The notes beneath the pieces are model-generated. The model had not been told where the DNA came from. It did no database searches and saw nothing but the letters and a program-made list of their open reading frames with translations. Shown here one piece after another: positions 9,190 through 19,664 of a DNA stretch of 64,000 nt (the first letter of the stretch is position 1; each line of letters opens with the position of its first letter). Both the position numbers and the translations under genes were made by a program. The stretch lies in NCBI GenBank assembly GCA_030068145.1, contig JAPJBO010000034.1:248001-312000 (forward strand). Reading direction: 5' to 3'. This DNA is from Diplonema papillatum. Its lineage: Eukaryota; Euglenozoa; Diplonemea; Diplonemida; Diplonemidae.

Positions 9190-12100
9190 ATGAAGCCGTT
9201 CACCGACGCCATCCAGTCCTCCGGAAACCGCAGCCTCACCACCGGCGAGCGGCAGGACCTCGCGAAGCAGCTGCACGCCCAGCTGCGGCGGTGGCAAGGC
9301 GACGGCAGCTTCGTGGGCGCGAAGTCGTACGTCGCCGCACTGCGCGCCGCCGCGGACCTAGGCGCGCCAGAGGTCGGCGAGGAGGTGCACAAGGACTTGC
9401 TCCGGGCCGGGTACCACCCGCGGCCCGGGCACTTCGAGTCCCTCGCGCAGGCGTACGCGAAGAGCGGCGACATCGAGGGCGTCTACTACGTGCTCTCGCG
9501 GCTCAAGCGCATGGCCGTGTCGCCCGGGCCCAAGCTGTACCGAACCACCATCAGCGCGTTTGCTGACCTGGGCAAAGAAGAGCAAGCCTTGGCGGTCTTC
9601 AACGGGATGCTCAAGGAAGGCGTTGAAATGGATTCGACCACTTGCGCCCTCGCCTTGGGCGCGTGTCAGTCGCTCGACTCTGCCCGGGGCGTGATGCAGA
9701 CTGTGGCCGGTCTGAACCTCGTGCCAGACGTTCGCTTCTACAACATGGTGTGCTGGTACCAGTTTTCAGTACCAACCTTCTCTTGCAGGTCGCCCCGCTT
9801 CGTATTTGATTAACCGGCACGCACAAAAATACTCGAGGGGCTGCCTTGTGCTTACTTCGAAGGAGGCTAGAGGGGGAGAAACAATACAACTACAAAATGG
9901 GTCTTTTTTGTTGAACGCTTACGCCCGCCACTGAACCCAGATTCACCTGTGTTTCGTGTGGGCTACAGCACATGTACCTCCCTTGATCTTTTGCAGCTGG
10001 CAGCCACCTCAAGTATTTTCTACAAAGCAGGTGCTTATACAAAACAAAAAAACGAAGCGGCTGTCTTTTCTGTGTTATATACAACAATGAAGATCCGCTC
10101 GAATAACCCGAAACTGTCCTTATTTTGTGACGAAAAAGTGCAAAGTAGCTTAGAAACGCTCTCCAGGACCCAAAGCTGCATCCCTGAAGCACTCGGCAAA
10201 AAAACAAGAAACGAAAAAAAAAAAGACACCCCCCCTGGTGTGGTCGGTGGGCCAGTTCCCCGTAGTTCCCCCGTAGTTCAACATGGGGGGGGGGTGTCTT
10301 TTTTTTTTTTCGTTTCTTGTTTTTTTGCCGAGTGCTTCAGGGATGCAGCTTTGGGTCCTGGAGAGCGTTTCTAAGCTACTTTGCACTTTTTCGTCACAAA
10401 ATAAGGACAGTTTCGGGTTATTCGAGCGGATCAAAATCAAAGACCCCAGGAGACAAGCCACCTGGTCCAGGCCAAAATCGGTGAATTTCGGGGGGTAATT
10501 CCTTTGTGGCGACCACTTTCTGCAGTCGGCCCTGGCGAAGGGGGGGCGGAAGAGCTACAAAGGTGCAGTATTACGGCCCCAACTTGCGCAGAGCGCCATG
10601 TGCTATGCGTGCCCCGAAGAGGAAGGAATAGGATGAGAAGGAAGGACAGACTGGGAGTCACGGTTTGACAGGTAGTGACAGGATCAGCTGCGGTAAGGAG
10701 AGCGGGAAATGTTCTATCAGAGGCCCCGCGCCGGCCGGGTTTCAAAGCGAGACCGGAGACCTTCGCGGCGGTCGGAGGAGAGAGGTGGTTCCGGGCGCTG
10801 CAGTATTGGCTGGATGGGATGTGCTGGTCGGTGGCGGGTGACGTCTCGATGGTGGAGCTCGCCGTCGACTTTGAAGTGTGCACCGAACTGGATCTTCCGG
10901 ACAGTGTCGTAGCGACGACGGACGGGACACCGTTGAGCATGTGTGCGAGGGTACTCGCAAAACTTTTAAAACCCGTCGGGGATGCGCTGGAGCGAAACGG
11001 CGACGGACCGCTTCTGCCAGACAGGAAACTGGAGAAGATAGGGTCGCTGAGAACGGTGGGAGCCCCGCCGTGCCTCACGGGGTACGAGATGAGGCCGATC
11101 TTCCGTGGTGGTACGGAGACGATGGAAGTGCTCGAGACACAGCTGACGACGGCACGAGTTCAGCGGCGAGGCGTGGGGGATGGATCTTTTCCCTACGTAC
11201 GGAGGTGGAAGGGCGGAGCGTGCGGCGAGATGGGCGGTGTTCAACGCTACGGAACACGAAAAGTGGAGTGAGCGGGAGTGCCACGAGCACCAGAAAGTGA
11301 AGTGCGGCGTATGAAAGCGCCGGTGCAGCAACCGATGAACCGGACGAGCAATCGAAGAAGAAGCGAGGCACCAAACGCGCGCCTGAGCGCGACGATCAAG
11401 TCGAGCTAAAGAGGCAAAAAAAGCATGACACATCACGTACGAAGAGATAACCGCGACACCGCAAATCGCCACAGATTATTTGCATTCTAACCCAAACTAT
11501 CAGAGGCCGTCGCGGTCGAAGACGGCAACCCGAGCGAGGAGTAAGGTTGATAACCAGAGTGACAGTCATAATGGCTGGCTGAAGGCAAGGTTGCGTTGCA
11601 GGAGGAGAAAGTGGTGCTTGGCCGAGGATAAGACGGCTATGGCCGCAGGGGCAGAACAGAGAGACAGTGAGTCCTTCTTGTGGGGTAGTCGCGCCTTCGC
11701 AGTCCCAGGACCTCCGCCCGCTTGCATACAGCCGTCGACTGGCCTTTCCGACGAGTTGGAATGCACCGGAGAGCTTCCGGTTTCTCCCAGAGTAGAGGAG
11801 CTGATGCAAACGCCACCTGGGCTTCTGAACGTGATTGCGGATCACCTTCTTGCCCAAACCCAAGAGGGATTGGAGTGTCGGAATGGCGCGCAAGGAGAGG
11901 CGCTGGCTTGTTTGCTTCTTTCGCTGGCGAGAGGGAGACTTCGGACACGACAAAGCCTTGGGTTCTTCGGGCTCTGCATCCTTCTGTTCCAGAGATCGTA
12001 GAGCAGTTTGCCCACAACAACATTAGCCTTGAATGGCATGCTTCGGGTGACCATTGCGTGCTTGTACTGGTCCTTGAAAACAATCGCGTTAGTCGTGACG

Positions 12101-14082
12101 GGTGGCAGAGGCCTGATCAAGATCTGCAGGATATCTTGGACAGCCCACAGATAGTGTATGTAGTAATGGCACCACGCAATCAAGAGTCCGGTGAAAGACG
12201 AAAGGATGTGCTTGAGTCCAACTTGTGTCTGCATGGAAGGGAAGCTGATAAGAAGTTACTTCTTGATAAACTGCATGCCCTAGCAACTGAGCTTTTCCTT
12301 CAGTCCTCTGGGGAACGTTGAAAGGGGCCCGGTAGCGAGCTTTACGTAGGTTCCTGCAAGCGTGAGCCAACCGACTTCTGCGCGTCCTACGATAGCGTTC
12401 GAGTCTACTTTCCAACGAATCCTTCATGTCACGGCGCCACGAAAGCACCACCCCCGGCTCCATTTTTTCAAAAGGCTTGGCCCTTCTGTGGAAAGCCCAA
12501 GCAAGAGGAACCGTTTTGCTCACTCCAAAGCTCCCGGTTTGGCGCCGGTGCGTGGCGTTTGAAAAAGTCCACTACAAAAAAAAAAAGACACCCCAAGGTC
12601 AGTTCCCCGTAGTTCCCCCGTAGTTCCCCCTGGCTACACCGACCACACCACCCCCCCCATGTTGAACTACGGGGGAACTACGGGGAACTGGCCCACCGAC
12701 CACACCAAAGCGGCTGTCTTTTCTGTGTTATATGCAACAATGCGTCGTCGGTACTAAAAAAAATTAGTAGTTTGCAGCGTACGACTTCAAACTTACCGAA
12801 GCAGCAGCGAGTTCCGCCAGCGCGCACAAATAAAACATGCTGGCGCGAACTTCCCCGAAAACACCGACCACAACGCACACAGTACTTAAACGTCTGCCTC
12901 AAGTTAGCCGTGAAGACAATGAAGCCCGCAGAGCGATCAAAAGACCATTATATAGCATGCCTCGCCGACGCGGAAAAGGTTGTGGCCGATGCACGCCTCT
13001 TTGCAGACAAGATGGTCGAAAAGAACATCGTCACTTACAACTTGATTATGAAAGCGCACGGAGTCATCGGCGACATACCGTCCGTTCTCTTGTATTACAA
13101 GCGTATGCATTTCGTTCCCGACGACAACAAAACCGTACGAGTTTTCGTTGACCGCACTACCCTGAGCCCAAATCCTGGACGTGGTTTCAGGTGGAAAATT
13201 GGCAAATGATCAGAAGGTCCTACTTGGGGTTCTGTTTCCTCACGCATTGCATGTGGCTAAAAAAAGGTGACCGTAGTCGTCCATGGAGGGTTACACAAAG
13301 TATCCCCCCCTCCCAGACACTGGCAAAGCTGGCTGTTTCTGGTGTCGACGATGAATTTGTTCTGGTGAGTCACACCACCCGATATCTTGTCGACTTCTCC
13401 TTCAGATATGGACTGCGTCCCGTTACTCGAACCTCCCCGAATAGATTCGCAGCGAAGTGGGAAACTGGCGGGAGAGAACAGCAACTTCTCCACTCATTGA
13501 CGGTCAGCCTCGGAGGCTACGCGCCGGTCCGCAACCGGAAAATACTCTTAAAAACAGTGCCCGTCAGCAACCACTGCCCCCAACACAGTGCTGAAGAAAG
13601 ACCGCGACCTCGCGGCCACCACCGAGACGTTCGGAACGATCATACGCTGCGTGGCAGAGAAGGTGCGCTACACGGAACAGGGCGGCGACAAAGAACTGCG
13701 CGTTGCTGAAGCCGCCCACAGGCAGGCCCTCGTTGTCACCCCAAGCGGGGCTCGTAGCCGGCTGCACTTGAAGCTTGCAGAGCTTTACGCCGCGCTGGGC
13801 CTTCCGGACAAGCTCCGTACTCTCCTGAAGTCCATCCAAAGTGAACACGTGCGGATTCGGGGCAACCGTTTGCATCCGGCTTTCTTGAAGTACCTCGCCC
13901 AGGCGCAGACAAAGCGGAGCCGCCAGCAAAAGCAGGAACAGGCCCAAAGGTCTCCTCCGCTGGCAAGCGACCAGCGTCGTGAAGCCGCGCGAAGGAATCC
14001 ACCGCATGAGCCCTCTACACCGGAGCGGAGCGCGGGCCCCGCAAGAGGCGCCGGGCCACGCGCAAACGCAGGCGCTGCGTAG
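9190..14082 (+). CDS. pentatricopeptide repeat (PPR) protein, at least three exons
   Basis: Proposed exons are 9190-9747, 12904-13102 and 13589-14082. Joining them keeps the frame: exon 1 ends ...FYNM, exon 2 reads LAVKTMKP...LLYYK, and exon 3 continues LLKKDRDLAATTETFGTI. Donors are GTGTGC and GTATGC; acceptors are CTCAAG and CAACACAG. Several degenerate 35-residue helix-turn-helix units are visible, with GAKSYVAALRAAADLG, HFESLAQAYAKSGDIEGV, LYRTTISAFADLGKEEQA and NIVTYNLIMKAHG as unit starts. PPR proteins bind organellar RNA and act in its editing, splicing or stability. The 3' end is Arg/Gln-rich and stops at 14082. The true N terminus is uncertain: the frame is open back to 9013, and a CAG at 9163-9165 looks like an acceptor, so an upstream exon with the targeting peptide may be missing. 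Exon edges are inferred by eye. Confidence 0.75.
9825..10044 (-). mobile_element. ~215-bp dispersed element, copy 1
   Basis: First of about fifteen copies of one family. I define + as the orientation beginning TTGTATAAGCACCTGCTTTG and ending CCTCGAGTATTTT. Near the two ends lie imperfect inverted repeats: AAATACTTGAGGAGGCTGCC at one side and the reverse complement of AAATACTCGAGGGGCTGCC at the other. Constant internal landmarks are GATCAAAGGAGGTAAATGTG, CACACGAAACACAGGT, GTGGCGGGCGTAAGCGTTCA and CTAGCCTCCTTCGAA. There is no protein-coding capacity. This copy is full length and reversed. The structure suits a MITE-like non-autonomous element. Confidence 0.8.
10092..10432. repeat. near-perfect long inverted repeat (hairpin), ~145-base arms
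   Basis: The left arm (10092-about 10236) starts GATCCGCTCGAATAACCCG. The right arm (about 10287-10432) is its reverse complement with, as far as I can read, only a one-base difference in the A/T run. The loop of about 50 bases holds GTAGTTCCCCCGTAGTTC-type repeats found again, inverted, at 12600-12715. On transcription as part of the intron it would form a long double-stranded RNA. The near identity of the arms implies a recent inversion-duplication or a sequence kept homogeneous. Confidence 0.9.
10437..12560 (+). other. eroded open frames inside the PPR intron, possible retroelement remnant
   Basis: The block contains open frames at 10675-11271 (198 codons), 11480-12001 and 11722-12321 in different phases, separated by stops. 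The first translates to a product with aromatic/hydrophobic stretches (RWFRALQYWLDGMCW, VSMVELAVDFEV) that vaguely recall the C-terminal part of non-LTR retroelement polyproteins of protists, but I see no catalytic reverse-transcriptase motif. Codon use is less GC-biased than in the host exons. I would call it an unclassified insertion with decayed coding sequence. Confidence 0.3.
12600..12740. repeat. inverted GTAGTTCCCC repeat related to the hairpin loop
   Basis: AGTTCCCCGTAGTTCCCCCG occurs at 12601-12620, and its reverse complement lies at about 12664-12690, forming a stem-loop. The same words, plus GGCTGTCTTTTCTGTGTTAT, occur around the hairpin at 10060-10290. The two regions bracket the central intron block as partial inverted copies. 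Confidence 0.7.
13103..13588 (+). other. PPR intron 2
   Basis: A 486-base interval with GTATGC at its start and CCCCCAACACAG at its end. Removing it joins ...LLYYK with LLKKDRDL across a split codon (phase 1) and restores a continuous PPR helix. The interval itself has lower GC and stop codons in the host frame. No repeat was recognised in it. Confidence 0.65.
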
Positions 14083-14623
14083 AGCGTCTATTTCCATCCG
14101 GCGTGTTGCAACCTCGAGACGAAGTCGAAGAAGATGTCGACTGCAGCATGTACCAGAGTTAGCGCACTATCCTCTGTGCTCAAGCCAGAAGCCGATTTCA
14201 TCCGTACTGTCGTCCAGAATGACTCGTGTGGCCTGGCCCAGGAGAAAGAGACACGCCTAGCCTGAAACCCTTGTAGTCTGCCCGTCTGGACGTCTTTTCT
14301 ACACCCCGGACGCCGGGGCTTCAGTTGCTCTTTCTCATCCGCGCAGCAGGCTTCGTCCACGTCTGAGTCATTCTGCTGTGCCGGTTCTCAATACACTCCG
14401 TTCTCGCCCACTTTCGCGAAGCCGAGCCCTAGCTTTGCTCCACGAAGGCCATGCCAACCAACCGTTTACCGCTTTCTTGTCACCGGAGCCTAGGTGAAAA
14501 TGGGCAATCGGAGTGGGCCCTTCGCTGATGGTGCCATGGGCCACAAGCAAACCAAAAGGTCACAAGACACAAAATCTGTACGTGTAAGTGCGTGCATACC
14601 CGAAAAACACAACAGTGAACAAT
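14083..14623. other. intergenic stretch
   Basis: Between the PPR stop and the next start. No repeat family or RNA gene is recognised. It presumably contains the PPR 3' UTR and the promoter of the following gene. Confidence 0.4.
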
Positions 14624-16303
14624 ATGGCGACGATGAAAAGGGTGGTCATGCCGCCGCCGCTGGACGCCCCGCGCCCGCCGCCGCGCTGGCAGAGCGGCGC
14701 GGCGCCGGAGACGGCCGCCGGGCGGGCGAAGGGAAGCGGGAGGGAAGCGTTCGCCACCGCGGCCGACTGCTTCGACGGCGCCGTGCGCCAAGGCCGGGCC
14801 GCGGCCCGCGCCGCGCTCGCGGCGGCGGTCGCGGATGCCGCGCGGCTCGCGCCGGCGGGCGGCAGCCCCCCGGACGGCGGCGCACCCGCCGCCGGCTCGA
14901 CGGCACTCGTCGTCGCGAAGGCGCCCCCCCCGCCCGCCGCCGACGACAACGCTGCCGACTCTCCGGACGACAACGGGCCCGCCTCCTCCGAAGCCGGCGG
15001 CACGCCGCGCGGCGGCCCACCCGCGGCGCCGGACAATCGGGCAACCGCGGAAGAGCTCCTGGCTCGGTACGCAGAGCTGCTGGACGACGGGACCCGCGAA
15101 GCAAAGCAGCGCGAAAAGGTGTACAAAGGCCGCGCGGCGCGCCTGTGGAAGGGCGGCGGCGCCGCCGGCTCCGGCCCACCGGCGCCCGCTGCCCGGTGGG
15201 ACCGCGCCGGGCGGTTGGACGAGACGAGCGTGGAGCTGCTCGAGATCTTGGCCCGGCAGGCGCTGGCGACGTTCGAAGGGCTGCACGAGGCGAGGGAGGT
15301 GGCGCGGCTGGAGTGGGCGCGGTGCCGTGGCGAAGCGGGTGCCGACTGGGTCCGAAGCGATGACTCGCGGCTGCCGGCCGAGGCGATGCTCTCGATGTAC
15401 GACGCCTGCGGCGCGACGCTGCGGCGCTGCGCGGCCGCGCTGAGCGCCGCGCTGTCGTTCGTCGTGGCCGGGTACTCGCACCGGTTCCCGGCGGACAACT
15501 GGCGGAAGCTGGTGTCCCTGCTCCACGACGAGGCCCGCGCCAAGATCACCGACGCCGCCGGCGGCGCGGCGCCCGCCCGCTTCAAGGCGTCGTGCGCGCC
15601 CGCTGGCGCGTCGTCGCTCCGCGCCCGCCTCGCGCTTTCATCGTACAACACCCACACACCCGCCCTCTACCGCCGCCCGCGGCCCACCCCGCCGCCCACC
15701 CCGGCGACCCCCCTCCCGCCGTCGCCGCCGGCGGCGTCGCCGGAGCCCACGTCCCCGCGTGCTTCAAACCCGTGTCTGATGACCCTCATCGAAGCCGACG
15801 CGTGCACGGAGATGGACCGCGGGCTGGATGCGAAGGCGGGCAAGGCGGCGGCGGTCGCCGCCGCCGCCGACGCGGCCGACAACGAGAGCGCGGGGGGCAG
15901 CACGTGGTTCAACACCGCGGACGGGACCATGAACACGGCGGCGGGCAGCTTGGCGGGGCGGGTGGCGGCGGTCCGGGCGAAGAGGAGGGAAGTGTACCGT
16001 CTGATGACGCTGCGCGAGAAGGAGCTGCACATCATCTTCAACAGGACCGAGCTCACGCTGCACTTGGAGACCGTGCTCAACAACATGCGGCGCGTGGCTC
16101 TGCGGGTGTCGCTCCGGCTGTTGAAGAGCAAGCAAGGGGACTGGGTCCCTGTCGTGCAGCAAGCGCAGGAGGCTGCCGTCAAGGAGTCGCTGACCCTGCG
16201 AGCTGCGATCACGGCGCGGAGATGGGCAAACTTGAAACGCGTCCGCTTCCTCGACCGCTACACCATGAAGCCTGCGAAGCCACCGCGGCGGCTCCCTACC
16301 TAG
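14624..16303 (+). CDS. Ala-rich protein of unknown function with helical C-terminal part
   Basis: I do not recognise this protein of 559 residues. The ATG at 14624 (MATMKRVVMPPPLD) starts exactly at the onset of GC-rich codons; the frame is open from 14588. Residues 30-165 are Ala/Gly/Pro-rich and probably disordered. About 165-300 is predicted helical by composition (EELLARYAELLDDGTREAKQ, LLEILARQALATFEGLHEA). A Pro/Thr/Ser linker follows at about 345-385. The last 170 residues are helical and charged (LAGRVAAVRAKRREVYRLMTLREKE), with a well-mixed, conserved-looking end. There is no signal peptide or membrane segment. The Pro-rich linker could in principle hide an unspliced intron, but the frame is open throughout. 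Confidence 0.65.
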   Translation: MATMKRVVMPPPLDAPRPPPRWQSGAAPETAAGRAKGSGREAFATAADCFDGAVRQGRAAARAALAAAVADAARLAPAGGSPPDGGAPAAGSTALVVAKAPPPPAADDNAADSPDDNGPASSEAGGTPRGGPPAAPDNRATAEELLARYAELLDDGTREAKQREKVYKGRAARLWKGGGAAGSGPPAPAARWDRAGRLDETSVELLEILARQALATFEGLHEAREVARLEWARCRGEAGADWVRSDDSRLPAEAMLSMYDACGATLRRCAAALSAALSFVVAGYSHRFPADNWRKLVSLLHDEARAKITDAAGGAAPARFKASCAPAGASSLRARLALSSYNTHTPALYRRPRPTPPPTPATPLPPSPPAASPEPTSPRASNPCLMTLIEADACTEMDRGLDAKAGKAAAVAAAADAADNESAGGSTWFNTADGTMNTAAGSLAGRVAAVRAKRREVYRLMTLREKELHIIFNRTELTLHLETVLNNMRRVALRVSLRLLKSKQGDWVPVVQQAQEAAVKESLTLRAAITARRWANLKRVRFLDRYTMKPAKPPRRLPT

Positions 16304-17212
16304 ACTTTGTACCTTGGCGCACGGGTTTTGTTAGTCCACCCCATGCCGCAACGTGATGGCAAATGCTCTGGCCGGAGGCGCGAGCCCTTCGTGCTCGCTC
16401 CGCCGTTTAGCTCCATTGAAAGTATGGACCGGACCAGTACTAACGTCTCGCGGGTTGCTCTACACTGTGACGTGAAAGCTGAAAAGAGGTAGACAGCGTG
16501 TTGGTAGTTGGTCAGATTTCCAAACCTGAAAATAAAGCAGGCAAATAAGCACCCGGCTTATCGAGTTAAATGGCCATTGCATTACATCGCTAAGACTATA
16601 GCTGGCCGAGATTACCGGTACGCAAGCGAATATGCGTCAAGGGAACCTACACATTACGATCTCTAACTACGATTGTGGAAGTCGGCGAGCCTAACATAAC
16701 CTAAAGTAGGACCGACCCCCCTTTCGTGAGATAAAGCGAAGAATGCTGTCGGTTAGACGTGTGTTGCTCCGCTTTTCCAAGCAGCAGCAGCACCTCCCGA
16801 CTCACGAATCCGCCTAGCTAGCTCTCTCTTCTCTCACGTCGTGCAGACAGCGCTCACCATGAAACAGCGGTGCCGTCGTAGATACCGCCGGCTGCCCACT
16901 TCCACAAGCCCCCAGGTCACCTTACTCATCAGTCTGCGCGTACTGTGGCTTCAGCACATATATTTATTCCACGCACCGTAGCTCATGAACGGGACTGAGC
17001 TCCCGGCGATGGTAGTAGCTGGAAACTCAACTGTCTGCGCAAACATTACTGCCCGCGTGCCCCCTCTACACGCAAGTCTATCACTGAGCAACGTATTATC
17101 CATACACATCAACTCTCTTGACGGCGCTCCTTTGCTTCAACGCACCCTAACGCACACAGAAAACGGCAGCACACACACATACAAAAAAACTCTCAAAAAA
17201 CTGTTGCTGGCA
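16304..17212. other. intergenic stretch
   Basis: No gene is supported. Positions 16480-16545 (GTAGACAGCGTGTTGGTAGT and following) resemble 5985-6060, a weak dispersed repeat. The rest shows nothing I can name. Confidence 0.4.
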
Positions 17213-18787
17213 ATGCATCGGACCCTCGCTGTGTTGCTTCTGCTGGCGCTCGCTCCAGCTTCGGCGCAGTGGGGTGTGCCGTACACGTGCGGCCGGGAAT
17301 ACAGCGACGTGATGTCGCAGGTGAAAGGGGACCACCCCTTCTACAAGAGCTTCGCCGACGGCGGCCGCGGCGTCGCGACCGTGCTGGCGGCGTGGGTGCG
17401 CTCGGTGCTGAACGCGACGGAAGCCGAGCTGCCGCTGCTGTTCGGCTACTACGCGAACGACGACGACACCCGCGCGGCCTGCGCCGCGGCCCGGTCGCCG
17501 CCGTACGTCAAGGCCGGCGGCGGGGCCCTCCTCTGCGACTTGCTCCTTGACCAAGGCGGCGTCGCCGCGAAGAACCTGGGCGAGTACTTCGTGCGCACGC
17601 TCGACCTCGGCTGTGCATCCCGCGGTGCCGGCTGCTCCTCTCTGAACGCGACGGACGACTGGAACAGCGCGAAACAACTCGTCCGCGGCTTCGGATTCTC
17701 GCCGTTCCGCGCCTTTCAGACAGGCTGGCGCTCGCAGTGCGCGGGAGGTGTGTACAACCCGGACGGGAGCTGCTTGACTGTCGGCGAGCTGGCGGCCAAA
17801 AACGGCGAACGCCCGGCCGACGAGCGGTTCTACGGGGTGAGCGGCGGCGGGGGCTCGGGCACAGGGTTCGAGGTGTTCTGCGTGGATCCGGCGACAGGCG
17901 TTGAGACCACGCTGGTGACGGGTGGCGGCGGCGGCGGCGGCGGCGTGAACAGCCCCGAAGACGGGCTGCCGTTGGGCGCTGGTGGCGGCGGCGGCGGCGG
18001 CGCGCAGGTCGGCGCCGGCGGCGCGCCGAGGGTCGGCGCCGGCATCGGTTCGGGGGAGGACGGCTTCGTAGACGTTTTGGACGACGTCAACGCGACGGCG
18101 TTCGCAGCGTCGATGGGCGCCGTAGCGGCGCGGATGCGGGCCTGCCGTGCAACGGGCCACGAAGTGGTCCTGCGTGGCGGCGGAGGGGGGGGCTGCGGGT
18201 TCGAAGCCTACACCTCCTACAACCTGTCCGACCCCACGGCCAACCAACCGGAAGCCTACCCCAACGCCGTTTCCGTCGGCTTCGGGTTTCAGTTCTCCCT
18301 CGGCGCATCAGCGAAGCTGACCCCAAACGCCGGGCCGACGTCCCACGCGTACGTGACGTGTCCGGTCGGAGACGGAGCCTGTCCGAATTGCGTGGGCGGC
18401 GGGGCAGGCGGGCTGGGGGCGGGGGGTGGGGAGTGGAAGGCGGTCAACGCGGTGTTCAAGTGCGCGGACGAGATCTCGCAGAAAATGTGCGCGCGGGCGC
18501 GGACCGCGGACGGGCGGCCGTACGGCGCGTTCGCACGGTACCCGGCGTGCAACTGCCCGCTGGCGAGGCTGTACAAGCGGCGGCACCTGCCCGACGAGCC
18601 GCAGTGGGCGTGGGAGCGGAACGCGACGTGCGTGTACCCGCCGGCGCGCGGGCAGCCGACGCCGGCGCCCGCCGACGAATACCCGGAGCTCGGCCTCGGC
18701 GACATCCTCGAGCACCCCGAGTGGTGCGTCCACCCGCTCTTCTCCTCGTGCGAGCCGATGCCCGGCTGCGAGCCGGCGAAGCGCTGA
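17213..18787 (+). CDS. secreted Cys-rich protein with Gly-rich loops, function unknown
   Basis: A 524-residue product. The frame is open from 16985, but ATG 17213 begins a textbook signal peptide (MHRTLAVLLLLALAPASA, probable cleavage before QWGVPYTC), and codon bias starts there. The mature protein has many cysteines in two clusters (about residues 23-190 and 385-520) and several N-glycosylation sequons (for example NAT, NLS), consistent with an extracellular or wall location. Between them lie poly-Gly stretches (about 205-350), which look like flexible or slippage-generated inserts. The C-terminal part has CNCPLARLYKRRHLPDEPQW and ends with closely spaced cysteines. I do not recognise a domain. 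The glycan acceptor sites would be served by the ER pathway that includes the ALG6 encoded further on. Confidence 0.7.
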   Translation: MHRTLAVLLLLALAPASAQWGVPYTCGREYSDVMSQVKGDHPFYKSFADGGRGVATVLAAWVRSVLNATEAELPLLFGYYANDDDTRAACAAARSPPYVKAGGGALLCDLLLDQGGVAAKNLGEYFVRTLDLGCASRGAGCSSLNATDDWNSAKQLVRGFGFSPFRAFQTGWRSQCAGGVYNPDGSCLTVGELAAKNGERPADERFYGVSGGGGSGTGFEVFCVDPATGVETTLVTGGGGGGGGVNSPEDGLPLGAGGGGGGGAQVGAGGAPRVGAGIGSGEDGFVDVLDDVNATAFAASMGAVAARMRACRATGHEVVLRGGGGGGCGFEAYTSYNLSDPTANQPEAYPNAVSVGFGFQFSLGASAKLTPNAGPTSHAYVTCPVGDGACPNCVGGGAGGLGAGGGEWKAVNAVFKCADEISQKMCARARTADGRPYGAFARYPACNCPLARLYKRRHLPDEPQWAWERNATCVYPPARGQPTPAPADEYPELGLGDILEHPEWCVHPLFSSCEPMPGCEPAKR

Positions 18788-18985
18788 TCGCCATTTATTT
18801 TTGTCGTATAAGATCGCACATCTTAGAAGATTACGAATACCTAACACTCTCGTTACAAGGTTAAATAACCCCGTCGCTATCCCGAAAACATCGTAACTTC
18901 ACCCCTCGATTTGTGCATCATCCGCGACGGTGAAGACGAAGCAGCAGACGGAGCCAGTATACGCAGTAGGAGGAGGATGTATTCT

Positions 18986-19205
18986 TTGTATAAGCACCTG
19001 CTTTGTAGGAAATACTTGAGGAGGCTGCCAGCTGCAAAAGATCAAAGGAGGTAAATGTGCTATAGCCCACACGAAACACAGGTAAATCTGGGTTCAGTGG
19101 CGGGCGTAAGCGTTCAACAAAAAAGACCCACTTTGTAGTTGTATTGTTTTCTCCCCCTCTAGCCTCCTTCGAAATGAGCACAAGGCAGTCCCTCGAGTAT
19201 TTTTT
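18986..19205 (+). mobile_element. ~215-bp dispersed element, copy 2
   Basis: A full-length copy in + orientation, 200 bases after the secreted-protein stop codon. It has both TIR-like ends and all internal landmarks, and can serve as the reference copy. Confidence 0.85.
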
Positions 19206-19423
19206 ACCGTTTCTTATTCGCAACAGGTTAATAATCATCGACCAACCGCCAAAACTCGCTTGCACACGTCTTCCAAGCCTGGCAATGCATCGTAGGTGCT
19301 AACCTGCGAAGAGACAAACAAGAAATCCTCCTTCTTGCCCGTGTTGTTGCCTTGCTGCGAACAGATCGCTTTCAACGTCTGCAGTCTGCGCGGCGAGGCA
19401 AATAGCCTTTTTATGTTTCTTTC

Positions 19424-19500
19424 AGCACCTGCTTGTCATAAATACTCGTCGAGGCCACCCGCCGCAAACCCCCAAAAGGAGGAAACGTGCTGGGAGCCTA
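19424..19500 (+). mobile_element. ~215-bp dispersed element, copy 3 (degenerate 5' part)
   Basis: Only the first third is recognisable (CACCTGCTTGTCATAAATAC, then CAAAAGGAGGAAACGTGCTG), with many substitutions. Confidence 0.45.
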
Positions 19501-19664
19501 AGCGTTAAAGGCCAATCTGTAAGTTGGGTTGTTTTTCCCAGTGTTGCCCGCAGAACCGCAGAAGCCAGCCGACTTTCGAAAAACTGCAGACGCAGACGCA
19601 GACCGCTGACTGTGTAGTCAGTTGGATTCCGACAATCACTGTCAGTCCTAGTTTTTTATGTATA

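Larger units (their letters stand above)
9748..12903 (+). other. large PPR intron 1 carrying repeats and a long hairpin
   Basis: A 3156-base GT...AG interval between two PPR-coding exons that join in phase 0. In order it contains a reverse copy of the ~215-bp element (9825-10044), a hairpin with ~145-base arms (10092-10432), a central block with eroded open frames (10437-12560), and a segment (12571-12740) that repeats parts of the hairpin region in inverse orientation. It appears to be an ordinary intron enlarged by successive insertions. Confidence 0.65.
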
